Assembly: GCF_020360975.1 (NCBI RefSeq)
Contig: NW_025408681.1
Coordinates: forward strand, 1,674,001 to 1,738,000
DNA length: 64,000 bases
Direction of reading: 5' to 3'
DNA from: Hirsutella rhossiliensis
Lineage: Eukaryota > Ascomycota > Sordariomycetes > Hypocreales > Ophiocordycipitaceae
The position numbers and the translations under genes are program-made. How positions within the stretch are numbered: position 1 is the stretch's first letter; each line of letters opens with the position of its first letter. The notes beneath the pieces were generated by a model. That model saw only the letters and a list, made by a program, of their open reading frames with translations, was not told the DNA's origin and did no database searches. This document shows positions 24,676-35,695 of the stretch, piece by piece.

Positions 24676-25148
24676 GGGGTCGATAGGCCTCAGCCCCGGA
24701 CTTATAGTCCACGTCCCCCCCCGTGAGAAAACACGTGTCAGGCCAGCTCAACCTCACAAGGCTAACGTCTGGCCGCATGCATGGCGCTAATCCCTTGCTG
24801 TCCAGGCAGCGCTTGTGCTCCAATGGAGCAGTAGGGACTTCAGGTCGAGGCCGACGGGTGCGCAAGGTGACTTGATACTTCATGAGGTCGTTAATTCATT
24901 TCATGCAATCATACAGGCGAATAAACCCACAACTATAGACAATGCCAACCCTACTTGACAGCTCCTGACCCTACCCAACGGACCGGAACCGGGGGCAACT
25001 GCTCTGGGGAGACGCAAATAACAAACTGCTGATGAATCCAAGCAGCCTCCACCTCTGCTACCGAATTCTCGTCACTCGAGCCCAGCGTATCCGTGCACCT
25101 GGTCAATCCCAATCGCGCATCTTCATCCCCGACAACGTGTTTCTGCCA
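24676..25148. other. Convergent spacer
   Basis: 473 bp between the RraA-like gene and the GBD/FH3 gene, both ending here. It should contain both 3' UTRs; no other feature was seen. Confidence 0.55.
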
Positions 25149-27596
25149 TCACAGCCAGGCGTCGTCGGCCACTCGTGGCCGGCCCGGCTCAAAGTCGAGC
25201 TTGGGCATGTCGAGCTTGGGGGCTTCGTCCATCTTGACCTTGGCATCGCCACCGCCGCCGGCCTTGCAGGGCGACTTGCGCGTCTCGGGCGACGGGCCGA
25301 ACCGGACATCCCTGACATCCCACCCGTCCTCGGCGGCAGCGGCGACCCACGTCCGCAGCGCCGTGTGCACGGAGCCGTAAAACTTCTCCTTGCAGAGGCG
25401 TAGGCTGCCCCCGAGACAGCGCTCCCAGCCCGAGATGCGGAACTCGGACCGCAGGGCGTTGCGCTCGTCGGGCGTCGGCGTGCATGCAAGGATGGCGTTC
25501 ATGACATCGAGGTGAGACGCCAAGTAGTTGGTCGCGTCCCACTCCACGCCGCCGACATAGGGGGCAGCGGGCACCGGCGGCCGCTCGGGCGGGAAATGCC
25601 GGAGCATGTAGGCGTAGGGAGCCTGGGACGCCACGTCGTCGGATGTGGCACCGGCTGCGGCCGTCTTGGCATCCTTGTCGGACGGGAGAGCCACGACGTT
25701 GAGGTTGTGGAGGAAGATCCAGAAAACCTCCTTAGTCACACTGACGACCTCCTTGCACCAAACGCGGTACGGACGCTGCTGTCTCATCTCGAGGACAAAG
25801 GGCAGCGGACGCTCTTCTTCTTTGGGCTCCTGGTCACGGAGATGGGCCAGGACAATCTTTGCCCGGGCCACGCGGTCTGCCGGCGCGGCCGACTCGATGT
25901 AGGTGAGCAGCACCGACGTGATGATGTTTCGCGTGGTAAACTCGCTCGGGCCCTTCTTGTCGGGGTCGAAGAGCAGGTGCAGCAGCCTGCGGAAGAGGTC
26001 CGCCTGGACCGAGTGGAGGTATTCCATGGCGCGGGCCGTGGTGGAGAGCGCCTTGAGGCACAGCAGATTCTCGTGGAGCAGGGCATCTTCGTGTTCCTCC
26101 CTGAGAGCCGTGTGTTAGCACCCGTGTCTCGGGAGAAGAAAAGATTCGGGGGGCAATCACCTCCACTCAACTTCCATGATGCGGTTCAGCAGCCCGACAA
26201 TCTCCTTCATGCCGCCCTGCTGGATAAAGTCCTCGATCCAGGTGACCGTCTCGTTGCGGAGCAGCAGGCGCAGCTTGTGCAGCTTGCCCACCTCGACGAG
26301 CTCGGGCTTCTGCACCTTGCGGAGGTACGCGACATAGTCGCCGGGGCCTTGCTGGAGCTTGATCTTGGACAGCAGGGTGGAGCCGGTCGAGTGGCCCGAC
26401 GACGAGGGCCGCTCGGGGGCCACGCTGTCAATGGACTTGCTCCTGAGGTGGCGGCCCACGGAGCCCTCCCCCTTGGGCTTCTTGGAGGGCGACCTGGATT
26501 CCTTCTTGCCGCGCGAAAAGGTGAAGCTGCGACCTCGGGTCCGCTTGGGCTTATCGTCGTCACAGTCGGAGCCGGCGGGCGTCGTGGAGGCGACGTGTTC
26601 GGGGCTGCGGCTGCTCTCGGCCGTGACGGATCGGTCCATCCGAGCCGCCTGCATCTCGGCCCAGTCCTGGCGGATAAACTCCATCTTGATGGTGTCGTTG
26701 AGGTTCCGCATCTTGTAGCGCTGGTTCTCGGGTATGTTTCGGCGGTCCAGCAGGTCTTCGAGTTGCTGCTCGATGTCGTGCGGACGGAGGATGTGCTCGG
26801 GGTATTCCACCGTCGGGCTCGACGCGGCAGACTTGGACCGGCCGGCGTGGGTAAGGGCGCTGAAGGCATCGAAGACACGGCCCCTCTGCATGCGGCCCAT
26901 GGGCTTCTCCGTGCTCGAGGCCTTGCGGGAGCCGGCGGCAGCCTTGGGGTCCGAGTATACCCTGGCGGCGTGCAGCGACTTGGGCCTGTCCTTGGCGGGG
27001 GGCGGGTTCGCGCTGTCGACCGAGCACCGCTCTCTCTGCCGGCGAGCTTCCGGGTCGCACGTGTACTGGGCAAAGATGGGGGGCGGGGCGGCCGGTGCGC
27101 TGACGGGCTCGTCGGGCTGCCTGTTTTCTTTGTCTCTCGACGCCCGGAGCTCGTCGTCGGTGGAGAGCTTGTAGAGGTTCTTGAGCGACTTGGGGCGCGA
27201 GAGCAGGCCGACGAGGTTGGTGCCCGACTTTTTCTTCTTCGGCTTCGAGGGCGACGTGGTGGGCGAGTTCCTGTCGGCGACGGGCTTGAGGGAGACGTTG
27301 CCCCATGTGTAGGTTGTCGTGGCAGCTTCGCGGCTGTGACGCAGCGATTTCGGAGGCGACCTCGGGGCCGACTCCTGGCGGTTGTGCTGGAGCTCGCCGA
27401 GGGCGCCCGGATTGTTCTTAGCAAAGTGGCCGACGGCCATGGCGCCGTCCTGCAGGCTCGGGAGGGGCGACGAGGGCAGAAACCTCCCGCTCGAGGCTCG
27501 ACGGCGGTGCAGGAAGGAGATCAGGCCCGACGAGGGCTTGTGGTCCTGGTGGAGGGCGGGCGAGTCGGGGGCGTAAACATGGCCGTCTGATGCCAT
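25149..27596 (-). CDS. Formin-type GBD/FH3 (diaphanous GTPase-binding) protein lacking FH1/FH2
   Basis: Exons 27596-26161 and 26100-25149 (60 bp intron) encode 795 residues. Residues 1-260 are disordered and basic. A GTPase-binding/armadillo region starts around residue 260 (HDIEQQLEDLLDRRNIPE and KMRNLNDTIKMEFIRQDW). It resumes after a Ser/Arg-rich insert with DYVAYLRKVQKPELVEVGKL, LRLLLRNETVTWIEDFIQQGG and EVEWREEHEDALLHENLLCLKAL, the last rebuilt across the intron. These match the N-terminal Rho-binding half of Bni1/SepA formins. The stop at 25149 comes after a short tail (KLDMPKLDFEPGRP), and the next gene is on the opposite strand, so no FH1 or actin-nucleating FH2 region is encoded nearby. 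It may be a Rho effector or regulator without actin nucleation. Start ATG 27596 (MASDGHVYAPD). Confidence 0.8.
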
Positions 27597-28880
27597 TGCC
27601 GGGCGCCGCGTGCCAGCGAGCAACACAGGGCTGGGCTAGACTGGGCTAGGCTGGTGCGACGGGTGCGACGATGATGATGATGCGAAGAATGCATGCAAGA
27701 AAAAAAGCCACCACGTCTTTTTCCGGCGAGACAAGGGCTGGAAAAGCAACAGTTGGATCAATGCAGGCGGGGACGATGCCAGGTCATGCCCATGACGCCC
27801 ATGTGTAGATGGCAGCAGCAGAGAGAGCCGTTGCGGAGAGGGCTATCTGTGGGGATGGATGGATGGATGGGGACGGAGAGGAAGAGGAAAGGGTTTGGCC
27901 GTGGAATGGGGGATGAATGTTTATGGAGGAGCTGCGGTTGCCGTGGCGACGAGGGTGCCCCTCTGTGTCCTTTTTTTTCAGGGGGTTAATTAGGGGGCTG
28001 ATGATGACGCAGCCTCCAGCGCGGGGGGGAGGGGAAGGGGGGAGCAAACGACTCTCGGGCTGGACCAGGATCGTCTGCGTGGAAATAAATCTGGTTGGGT
28101 TACGGCATCGTGTATTTCCTTTTCCAGTCCTTCTCCTGTTTCTTTTGGCGGCTCTTTTTCTTTTTTACTGAGACACGGGTGGGTTTTTAATGGGCTTCTT
28201 TGTCCGTGTGACGCTGTAGGTACTGTACAGTGACTACAGTTCCGTGAAGCGACTGCGGCAGGGCGCCTGACAGGTGCCGGCTTGGGGGGAGGGGGGTTGT
28301 TGCTTTTTCCCTTTCGCGTTATCAAGTGCTTGCGTTGTTTGGCGTTGCAGCCGCGGAAGCAAACGGGCGAGTGCCGGTGCATTAGAGGCCGACGTCAAAC
28401 ACGGAATGCCACTGCAGCTGCAAGATGGGTCAAGCGTCCATGTACGGATACCACGGAGAGAGTTGTGGAGACGGAGACTGGGACGTGCACATGCTGGGCA
28501 TCTTCATCGTCTTCATCGCCTTCATTTCCGCTCACCTGAATCCACCGCACGGTTGGTCGGTGCAACGTCCCCTCGCTCGCTCTACTCTGCACGAATTCAC
28601 TCTCGCGTCGAGCTGGAATGAACCAACATGGCGCGCTGTCCTGGCACATGCAACATCCCATGTCTCCGCCAGAGGCACCGCGCAAAGCCCGTGGCGCCGC
28701 CTCGCGAGCTGCCCATTGCAAGAGAAGATAGGAGGCGCCCCCCCCCCCTTTCCCAGTCTCATTTCCCTTGCCCCTCCCCTTCTCATCGTATCATACATCC
28801 ACAGCAGCCGTGTAGCTGCCGTCGTCGAACTTCCCCCTACAAGGCAGCCAGCCCGTCGGCCTGCGCACATGCATGCGAGT
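27597..28880. other. Spacer: promoter of the GBD/FH3 gene and 3' side of the dioxygenase
   Basis: 1.28 kb with short ATGATG and GGAT runs (27669-27683, 27854-27871) and one GTACTGTACAGT motif at 28220-28231. Poly-pyrimidine sequence lies near 28120-28165. No gene recognised. Confidence 0.5.
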
Positions 28881-29154
28881 CTAGAGCGACGGCCGCGGAG
28901 GCGGCGGCTGCCGGCCCTTGTAGTCCTTGGGCGACAGGACGAAGTGGTACTCGAGCTCGAGCTCGGCCTCGGGGTCGCCAGCGAGCGGCCGGAAGTCGAC
29001 GACGAGGTCCGGCTTGACGGCGAAGACGGTGTCGGTGGCGAGCCAGGGGTCGTCGCGCGGGTAGAGCTGCGTGGTGCAGCCCTTGAAGTCGGGGTGCGTG
29101 ACCTGTGGCGTTGCGATGAGTGGAATACAATACCAAGGCCTAGGCTATGCCAAG

Positions 29155-29185
<31 letters not shown>

Positions 29186-29812
29186 AAGGAGAGAGAGAAA
29201 GAGAAAGAGAAATAGACAGAAAGAAAGGAAGGAAGGAAGAAAGAAAGAAAGAAAGAGACACACCATCATGTGAATGTGCGCCGGCCGCATCGGATGCCGG
29301 TCCATCAGCCGCAGCAGCTCATAGCTCGGCCCGTCGGTCGGCAGCGAATACGCCGTCGGCCGGTAGCAGTACAGGCGGTAGCGGCCGTCGGCGTCGGTGC
29401 GGAACTTGCCGCGCAGGTTGTTGGGCGTCTGGCGCTCCGGGTCCTGGAAGTCGTACTTGCCGTTGACGCTGGCCTGCCAGATGTCGACGACGGCGCCGGC
29501 CACGGGCTTGCCGGCCACGGCGTCGGTCACGGTCCCGTGCATCCGGCACACCCGGGCCCCCGGCGCCGGGTCCTGCACGATGCTGCTGCCGTTGGGCCGC
29601 CACGGCGCGTGCGGGGACCAGAAGGGGCCGAGGATCGACGACGACGTCGGGTCCACGTCGCCCTCGGCGGCGATGATGGTGTTGGCCATGTCGTCGACCA
29701 GCCTGGCATGCCCGCATGTGAGCTTTTTTCTTTTTGGGAGGGGGGAAGGGAGGAGAGTTGAGGGAAAGTAGAGAGAGGGTAATATCAGACACACACACGG
29801 AGAGAGAGAGAG

Positions 29813-29856
<44 letters not shown>

Positions 29857-30143
29857 AGAGCCAGAGAGAGAGAAGAGAGAGAAACTCACGACTCGAGCCC
29901 CAGCACATCCGAGATGCGATGGGCCTCGTTACGCACCGGCGACCAGATGCGCCCAATCGAGTTGACAAACTCGACGCCCGCCATCCACTCGTCGTGCGTC
30001 AGCTGCACCTCGCGCGCAAACGCGTGCAGGTGCCGCACCAGGCCCGTCATGACGTGCCGGGTGCGCGGCGCCACCCCCGGGCCCATGGTGTCGACGACGA
30101 GCTGCGCGAGGTCGTTGTCGGCCATGGCGGGAAGAGCCTCCAT
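28881..30143 (-). CDS. Intradiol ring-cleavage dioxygenase (catechol or hydroxyquinol 1,2-dioxygenase type)
   Basis: Exons 30143-29890, 29702-29264 and 29102-28881 encode 304 residues. An N-terminal dioxygenase domain ([15 protein letters not shown] ... [25 protein letters not shown]) precedes the catalytic beta-sandwich. The four Fe(III) ligands of the family are present: Tyr in NGKYDFQDP, Tyr in [13 protein letters not shown], and both His in [22 protein letters not shown] is the usual substrate-pocket entry segment. The enzyme opens catechol-type rings between the two hydroxyls to give muconates. The presence of the N-terminal domain favours catechol or hydroxyquinol over protocatechuate 3,4-dioxygenase. 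Both introns are long for this locus (187 and 161 bp) and packed with microsatellites. The neighbour at 31209 encodes a muconate cyclase, supporting a catabolic role. Confidence 0.88.
29150..29260. repeat. (TA)n and GA/GAAA microsatellites in dioxygenase intron 2
   Basis: An uninterrupted TA run at about 29156-29183 is followed by GAGA, GGAA and GAAA runs up to 29260. All of it falls inside the 161 bp intron 29263-29103. Confidence 0.9.
29803..29885. repeat. (GA)n microsatellite in dioxygenase intron 1
   Basis: GA repeats with few interruptions fill about half of the 187 bp intron 29889-29703. In the transcript this is a long UC tract just after the donor. Confidence 0.9.
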
Positions 30144-31208
30144 GTCTTGCTTGCGTCTCTCCTGTTTCTGGTTCTGGACCTTGCTTTACGTGAAGCCGCT
30201 TTTCTTCACCTGCTCTAGGCGGGCTCGTACGCAGGAGAGATGGGGCCGGGAGAAGCAGTGGATCGGTGGTGGTGGTGCTCTTTATACTCAGCCGTCGAGA
30301 GAGGCAGTGGATCGGTGGTGGTGATGCTCTTTATTCACTTAGCCGTCGAGAGAGGCAGTGAATCGGCGGCGTTGGTGCTCTTTATACACAGCCGTCGAGA
30401 CAAGTAGTGAATCGGTGGACGTGGTGGTGGTGGTGGTGGTCGTCGTCTTCTTTATACACAGCCGTCGACATACGTGCTCACGCCCACCGGCCTCGGCAAC
30501 GGGCTTGGTAGCCATGCAGATACGAATAGGCACCGGCCCATCCCGTGCACGGCTTCATGGACCTGACTTGTGCTGTATCACGCCTTGCCGAGCTCACAAG
30601 CCGCAAAGGAGGGGAGGGGGGGGGAGGGAGGCCAGACAGACGCCCACCCCCGAGCCAGTATCTCGTCACAGCGCCCTCGGCCGCGACGCCAGCCTGCGCA
30701 ATATTAATAACCGGCATGCATACACACACACATGCTGGACCATGTGTTCGATGAAAACCAGCATGTCCACGCCTTGGGCATGGCACGTCGTCGTCGCCCG
30801 CCGCTCGAGGAAACACTCCCCCTCCACTCACCCCTGCTGCCGGCCATCTGGCTTCCGATAGGGCGGGCGGGGTGTGGTGGAGCCACGCTTCCCGCCCCGG
30901 GTTGCAGCACCGTTGGCCTGGGGTAAATGGCCAAAGCCGGGCTGCCGACCCGCCAAGCCCGGCTGCGGCCCCGCCTCGGCCGCGGCCTCCGTCTTAGTTT
31001 CCAGTGCCCCTGTCGAAACACGCCGGCATTCGGCATTTCTTGCACCTGATGGGCAACAAACCTGCATGACTCCATGATCCAACCGCAGACATCCTCTTCA
31101 GGCGGCCCTACATAGCCGGCCGGATGCCTCGGGCCTCACCCTCTACTCCTCCTCCTCCTCCCCCCCCCTTCCTCCCTCCATCTTCCATCCCGCCCCCATG
31201 CTGCCACC
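30144..31208. promoter_or_regulatory. Divergent promoter region of the dioxygenase/cyclase pair
   Basis: The two start codons are 1.07 kb apart and face away from each other. The dioxygenase side holds the TATA-bearing tandem repeat at 30255-30470. The cyclase side has a CT-rich leader (31140-31195) directly before ATG 31209. No coding sequence is evident. Co-regulation is inferred, not shown. Confidence 0.55.
30255..30470 (-). repeat. Fourfold ~50 bp tandem repeat, each unit with a TATAAA box facing the dioxygenase
   Basis: Units begin at 30255, 30304, 30355 and 30404 (49, 51, 49 and about 67 bp). Each reads GCAGTGRATCGG, a GGT-rich part, then CTCTTTAT-A-CA-CAGCCGTCGA. The second unit is slightly altered (TTTATTCACTTAG), so its TATAAA is damaged. 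The fourth is lengthened by a GGT/GTC triplet run. On the minus strand units 1, 3 and 4 read GTATAAAGA. The nearest box (about 30286-30281) is some 140 bp from ATG 30143, a plausible core-promoter distance. Confidence 0.85.
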
Positions 31209-32442
31209 ATGCCCGTCCACCACCTCATGGTCGGCACCTGGACGCCGCCCGGCGCCATCTTCGCCTTCGCCTTTGACGATGCCGCCTTGACGCTGCGCCT
31301 GGTCAGCCGCACCGCCATCCCTGTCGACGAGCCCATCTCGTGGATGACGTTCAGTGTGAGTCTGCTTGCGCTTGGACTGCGCCGTGGGCCATGTATCGCT
31401 CGCTCATGCTCTCCTCGACATCCGTGTCCGTCCTGTGCAGCACGACAAGAAAGCCATCTACGGCGCCGCCGCCAAGGCCTGGTCCAGCTACGCCGTCGAG
31501 TCGCCCACCTCCATCGTGCACCAGGCTTCCTTTCCCATGCCCCATGACCGTACGCCTCCTCGCTCTCTCATAAAAAGCCTCTCTCACAGACACATGCTAG
31601 CCCAAGCTCTCTCCCCTGGCGCCGACACCCGCGCCATCTTCCTCCTCGCTGCCGACACCCCCCCCTACGCCGTCTACTGCAACCCCTTTTACTCCCACGC
31701 CGGCGCCGGCTCCGTCTTCTCCGTCCGTGAGCCCTCGGGCGCCCTCGCCGCCTGCGTCCAGAACTTTGCCTACCAGCCCGGCTCGGGCGTCCACGGCACC
31801 GTCTTCCACCCGGACGGCCGCCATCTGTACTCGGCCGACCTCTCCGCCAACAAGATCTGGGTCCACCGCCGTCGAGCCGAGCCCTCTCCAGAGCTCGACC
31901 TCGTCGGCGCCGTCGACGCTCCCCATCCGCGCGACCATCCGCGCTGGGTCGTCGTCCATCCCGCGGGAACCGCCCTCTACGTCCTCATGGAAGCCGGCAA
32001 CCGCGTCTGCGAGTACGCCATCGCCTCATCGTCGCCTCTCCCCGTCTTCACCGGCCGCCACTTCTCCCTCGTGCCCCCCGACGAGGCCCACCATGCCTTC
32101 GCCCGCTACCGCGGCGACGTTTGCGCCCTCTCGCACTCGGCCTCGCACCTCTTTGCCTCCACCCGCGCCTCCGACCCTGACCGCCCCGGCTACCTCGCCG
32201 CCTTTGAGCTGAGCCCCGAGGGCCGCCTGGAGCGTCGCCTCCTCCTCCAGCCCACCACCACCAGCGGCGGCCACAGCAACGCCGTCTCACCTAGCGACTG
32301 GACCGACGAGTGGCTCGCTGTTGTCGAGGATCAGTGCGGCTTTCTCGACATCCACCGCTGGCACAACCACACCCTTGAGCGTGTCGCCCGTGTCCAAGTG
32401 TCCGAGCCTGGTTTCGGCATGAACGCCATCTGGTACAATTGA
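31209..32442 (+). CDS. Carboxy-cis,cis-muconate cyclase (beta-propeller muconate lactonizing enzyme)
   Basis: Exons 31209-31355, 31441-31549 and 31601-32442 give 365 residues, the same length class as the Neurospora enzyme. The N-terminus MPVHHLMVGTWTPPGAIF, DEPISWMTFS spliced to HDKKAIYGAAAKAWSS, SGVHGTVFHPDGRHLYSADL, and the closing GMNAIWYN are typical of this fungal seven-bladed beta-propeller lactonase family. It converts 3-carboxy-cis,cis-muconate to a muconolactone in the 3-oxoadipate pathway. Third-intron choice: the acceptor after ATGCTAG (31600) avoids a stop and keeps frame (HD|PQALSPGADTRAI). The divergent dioxygenase upstream fits the same pathway, although its own N-terminal domain suggests catechol or hydroxyquinol rather than protocatechuate as substrate. 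The gene converges with the CNNM gene. Confidence 0.9.
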
Positions 32443-32763
32443 CCGCGTCCACCTTGGAAGGCCCCGTCTCGACTTTACTTTGCCATGCACTCTGCAGTCA
32501 CATGGAAAAAACCCTTGTTGCAGTAGAGATTGCCTCTCTGGCCATCATCATCGGGCGACCACACCGTCGACACCGCCTGTTGTTTGGTTAAATGCATTAG
32601 CAACTATGTATCAACAGCCATCTCTGCGAGTTTGCTCGACAGAACATAAAACTCTTCCGCTTGGTGACAGTCGCCCTCTGCAGCTCTCCCTTGTTCACCG
32701 ACGACTCTGTGCGAGAATGCAATGTGCGTGCGTGCGCTCAAAGCCACCTCCCGTTCCCCTCAC
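32443..32763. other. Convergent spacer
   Basis: 321 bp between the cyclase stop and the stop of the CNNM gene. Only 3'-UTR sequence is expected; nothing else was seen. Confidence 0.55.
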
Positions 32764-34696
32764 TCAATGTTCGTCCTCGTCATCGCAAGCCGCCGCCATC
32801 TTTTTTGCCGCGTCTGAGCCATACCTAACCTCCAATCGACCTCCATTCGCCATCGGGTCCCGGATCAGGAGCGGCGTCTCCTCCGTAGTGTCGGCCGATT
32901 TCACCGCCGTAGGCACCTCGGCCAGCTTCCCGTTCCCGCTGGTGCCGACCAAAGTCGTAACGCCCAGACCCTGCTTGATCTTGAAGACATTGGTTCGGGT
33001 GTTGCGCGGCTTCGCCGCCCGGTTGGCCGGTCCGAGTCGGAGCTGCTGCCTCATCTCGTCCAAAGACGCCTTGACGGGGACGGTGCCGCTCTCGGGCTTC
33101 CCGTCTGGACCCGCCGAGCTGCGGCGCTTCATGAAGATGGCTGTCTTGGGATGATGCTCCTCGGCGACGCCCGTATCGCTCTGCGCCCCGAGGGAGCCGA
33201 CAGTAACGGCCCGTCCATCCGGGTGCTCGGCAATGTCCACCAGGAGCGATCCGTCTCCGCTGGGCTTCTTGGCCGCGAGTGCGGCGGCCGTGGCAGCTGT
33301 GGCGGCCTCGTTGTGAAGCCGTTTCGCTCGGGGGGCTGGTGTGAGGCGTCTGATGGCCTTGTGCACGTCCACGTATACATCCGATTCATCCACAATTTCT
33401 CTGCCGCAGAGTCAGCACAGCTCCGCCGGCGCAGCCCGTGAGTGCAGGAAAAGACTTACTCTCCAATGAGCTCTTCAATCACATCTTCCAGGGTCACCAC
33501 TCCCATCGCGCCGTGGTCCGAGCCCGGAAACTCGGACACGAGCACCAAGTGGGACTTGCCCTCCTGAAAGAAGTTGATGATGTCAAGGCAGCTGGTTTCC
33601 GGTCGGGTCTCGACAATGGCTCCAAGCTGCACGTCGTGTACCGGAATTCTGTCTTCGGGGTCGTATGTGATGAGCGTCTTGACCAGAAGCATGCCGACAA
33701 AGTCCTTCGGGCTGCCGGCGCGGTAGATGGGTATTCTCGAATAACCAGAAGACAGAATCTTGTCCATGGTCTTCTCGTCCAAGATGTGATCTTCGGCAAG
33801 GGTGAAGACGTCATCCATCGGCGTCATCACTTCGGACACGGGCTTGTCCTTGAGATCCAGGACCGCCGTAATGATGGTGACCTCATCTTGATTAAGTCGT
33901 TCCGATAAATCTCCCAGCGACTTATGGAGGGTCACGAGGGTCTTGAGCCCACTCTTTTTGTACACGGTGCCGTGGTCTTCGCCGAGGATCCAGTCGAGGA
34001 GCTTCGCCGTCGGCCAGGCCACGGGGCCCAGGAGGTACATGAGGACGAGGACGGGCTTGGACATGTAGCCGCCGATGGGCAAGCCGTATCGGACACATAT
34101 GGACTGTGGGACGATTTCACCAAAGATGACTGCGACATGTCAGCGCCAAAGAGTCGACAGGCAAGATTTGCCACGAGGGAAGGGTCTCACCGATGAGGAT
34201 GGTACTGCCGACGACAGCAGCAACGCCTCCACCTAGGGTGCGGTCGAGGACGACGGGCAATGACTCGTTGACAATGACGTTGGCTAGGAGGAGCGTGACG
34301 AGCAACCAGTGCTTCCCCTTCTTGAGCAAGTTGAGAACCCGCCCGGCATTCTTGTGCTGTGGCTCCGTGGGATCATTCGAGACCACCTGAAGGTAGATGC
34401 TGTCTTGCCCCATGAACCTGATGTTACCTGTCAGCACGCATTTGAAGCCAAGCGTCCCCCAGCCTGTGGTCAACGTACGCGATGGTCAGGCCGGCAAATG
34501 CTCCTCCCAGCAGCACGAGAACGATGGAGGCGACAGCGAGGACCCAAGTTGGAGAGCCCTCCTCATCGCCACCGCTCTCGCGAGCCGCCAACGGCGCCGC
34601 AGCCACGGCCGAGATGCTCATGCCGAGTAGACGTCCGACACCAAGCACGGCTGGCCGCACGCTGGTAAACCTTGATGACGCACCATTTCTCCTCAT
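32764..34696 (-). CDS. mam3: CNNM/DUF21 membrane protein with CBS pair, Mam3-like
   Basis: Exons 34696-34479, 34417-34191, 34129-33460 and 33400-32764 encode 583 residues; all three introns are 59-61 bp. The DUF21 transmembrane domain holds [23 protein letters not shown] (spliced to [11 protein letters not shown]), [19 protein letters not shown] and [19 protein letters not shown], the hallmark GE-IVPQ turn. A CBS pair follows ([49 protein letters not shown]). The C-terminal ~200 residues are Ala/Ser-rich and likely disordered. In yeast Mam3 is a vacuolar membrane protein tied to manganese and magnesium homeostasis; CNNM proteins bind Mg-ATP through the CBS pair. A hydrophobic start ([18 protein letters not shown]) could act as a signal sequence. 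Confidence 0.9.
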
Positions 34697-35695
34697 TTCG
34701 ACTTTTTTCTTCTTCGATGGTATCTCTTTGTGAGCGTCCCCCCCCTGGTATTTCTTTGCCCTCCTTCACCTTGGTCCACTCGCGTTAGGGCGGAATACTT
34801 CCCCCAATAGCGCGTAATTGTCCGTCGAAAAGATGGGATAAGACGCGTTGGGGGAACTCGGGCAGTTGGGCAAGGACAGAGTTTCTGGCAATTGGCGTAG
34901 AAAGCAACGCTGAATGACCTTCAAAGCCTCCACCAGTCACCGGCTCCAACAGTCGTGCAAGTGCAGATCGAGATTCGATGGCGTCGGAAGCCTCTGGTGC
35001 GCAACCGGGTGCGACCTGCGGGCGAAGTGGGAGGGAAGAGGTTGAAGCAACAAATCAGGTCGCCTCGCGGAATTGAATCAGCAGGTCAGTATAAGGGGTA
35101 CCGAGTACGGAGCGAGGTACGAATTATGGGGACACGCATATGCAGATCGCAGCCACAGCGGGGTAGAGGTACAAGAGTCCCTCGGGGAATAGCGTGGCGA
35201 GCGTGAGATGGGCCGTGTACCTGTACGCTTACGGAGCACACAGTAGATAAGGGTTCGTGTACTGAGCGCCACGGGCATTTGCAACAGGCGGTTAACGGTG
35301 GGTCAAGCCACAGCTGCAAGCGGTCATGACGACAGCTGACGTAGACCACAGGGTCTCCTGATTGGCCGAGTCCCATCGTCCCAGGTTCCCGAACATGTGC
35401 ACCAAGGCGGGCAAGACACAAACAGCATGCCGCGACCATGTACGCAAAAATCACCATCAAGGCGTCTATTGGCGTCACGGCTGGCCATGTAAGCTTTCTA
35501 CCTACAAAGAGCCGTCTCCCAGTGGGCCAATGGTGAGCACGGCCATGCACACGGTGTGGGCTGTTGTGGATCGCAGCCGGGCAACAAGGGACAGTGGACA
35601 AGGGACAGTGGACAAGGGACAGTGGACACGGGTGAGCATGCGCCTGTGGCGTCAAATTTCCATTTCTCCGCGAACCAAGGCGTCTCCGTACCCGC
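34697..35695. other. Spacer upstream of the CNNM gene, 3' of the serine-biosynthesis gene
   Basis: About 1 kb. It includes three perfect 14 bp tandem copies at 35584-35625 (ACAAGGGACAGTGG). No gene recognised. Confidence 0.5.
35584..35625. repeat. Three perfect 14 bp tandem repeats
   Basis: Unit ACAAGGGACAGTGG, followed by a partial fourth copy (ACACGGG). It lies just 3' of the phosphoglycerate dehydrogenase gene. Confidence 0.9.

Noticed and set aside
25512..27590. 692-codon open frame on the + strand
   Set aside because: It lies antisense to the GBD/FH3 gene, whose minus-strand protein shows clear domains and a proper intron. The frame is open because of GC-rich third positions on the other strand.
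28881..34696. Secondary-metabolite gene cluster
   Set aside because: No polyketide synthase, peptide synthetase, terpene synthase or pathway regulator is present; only the two-gene catabolic pair is supported.
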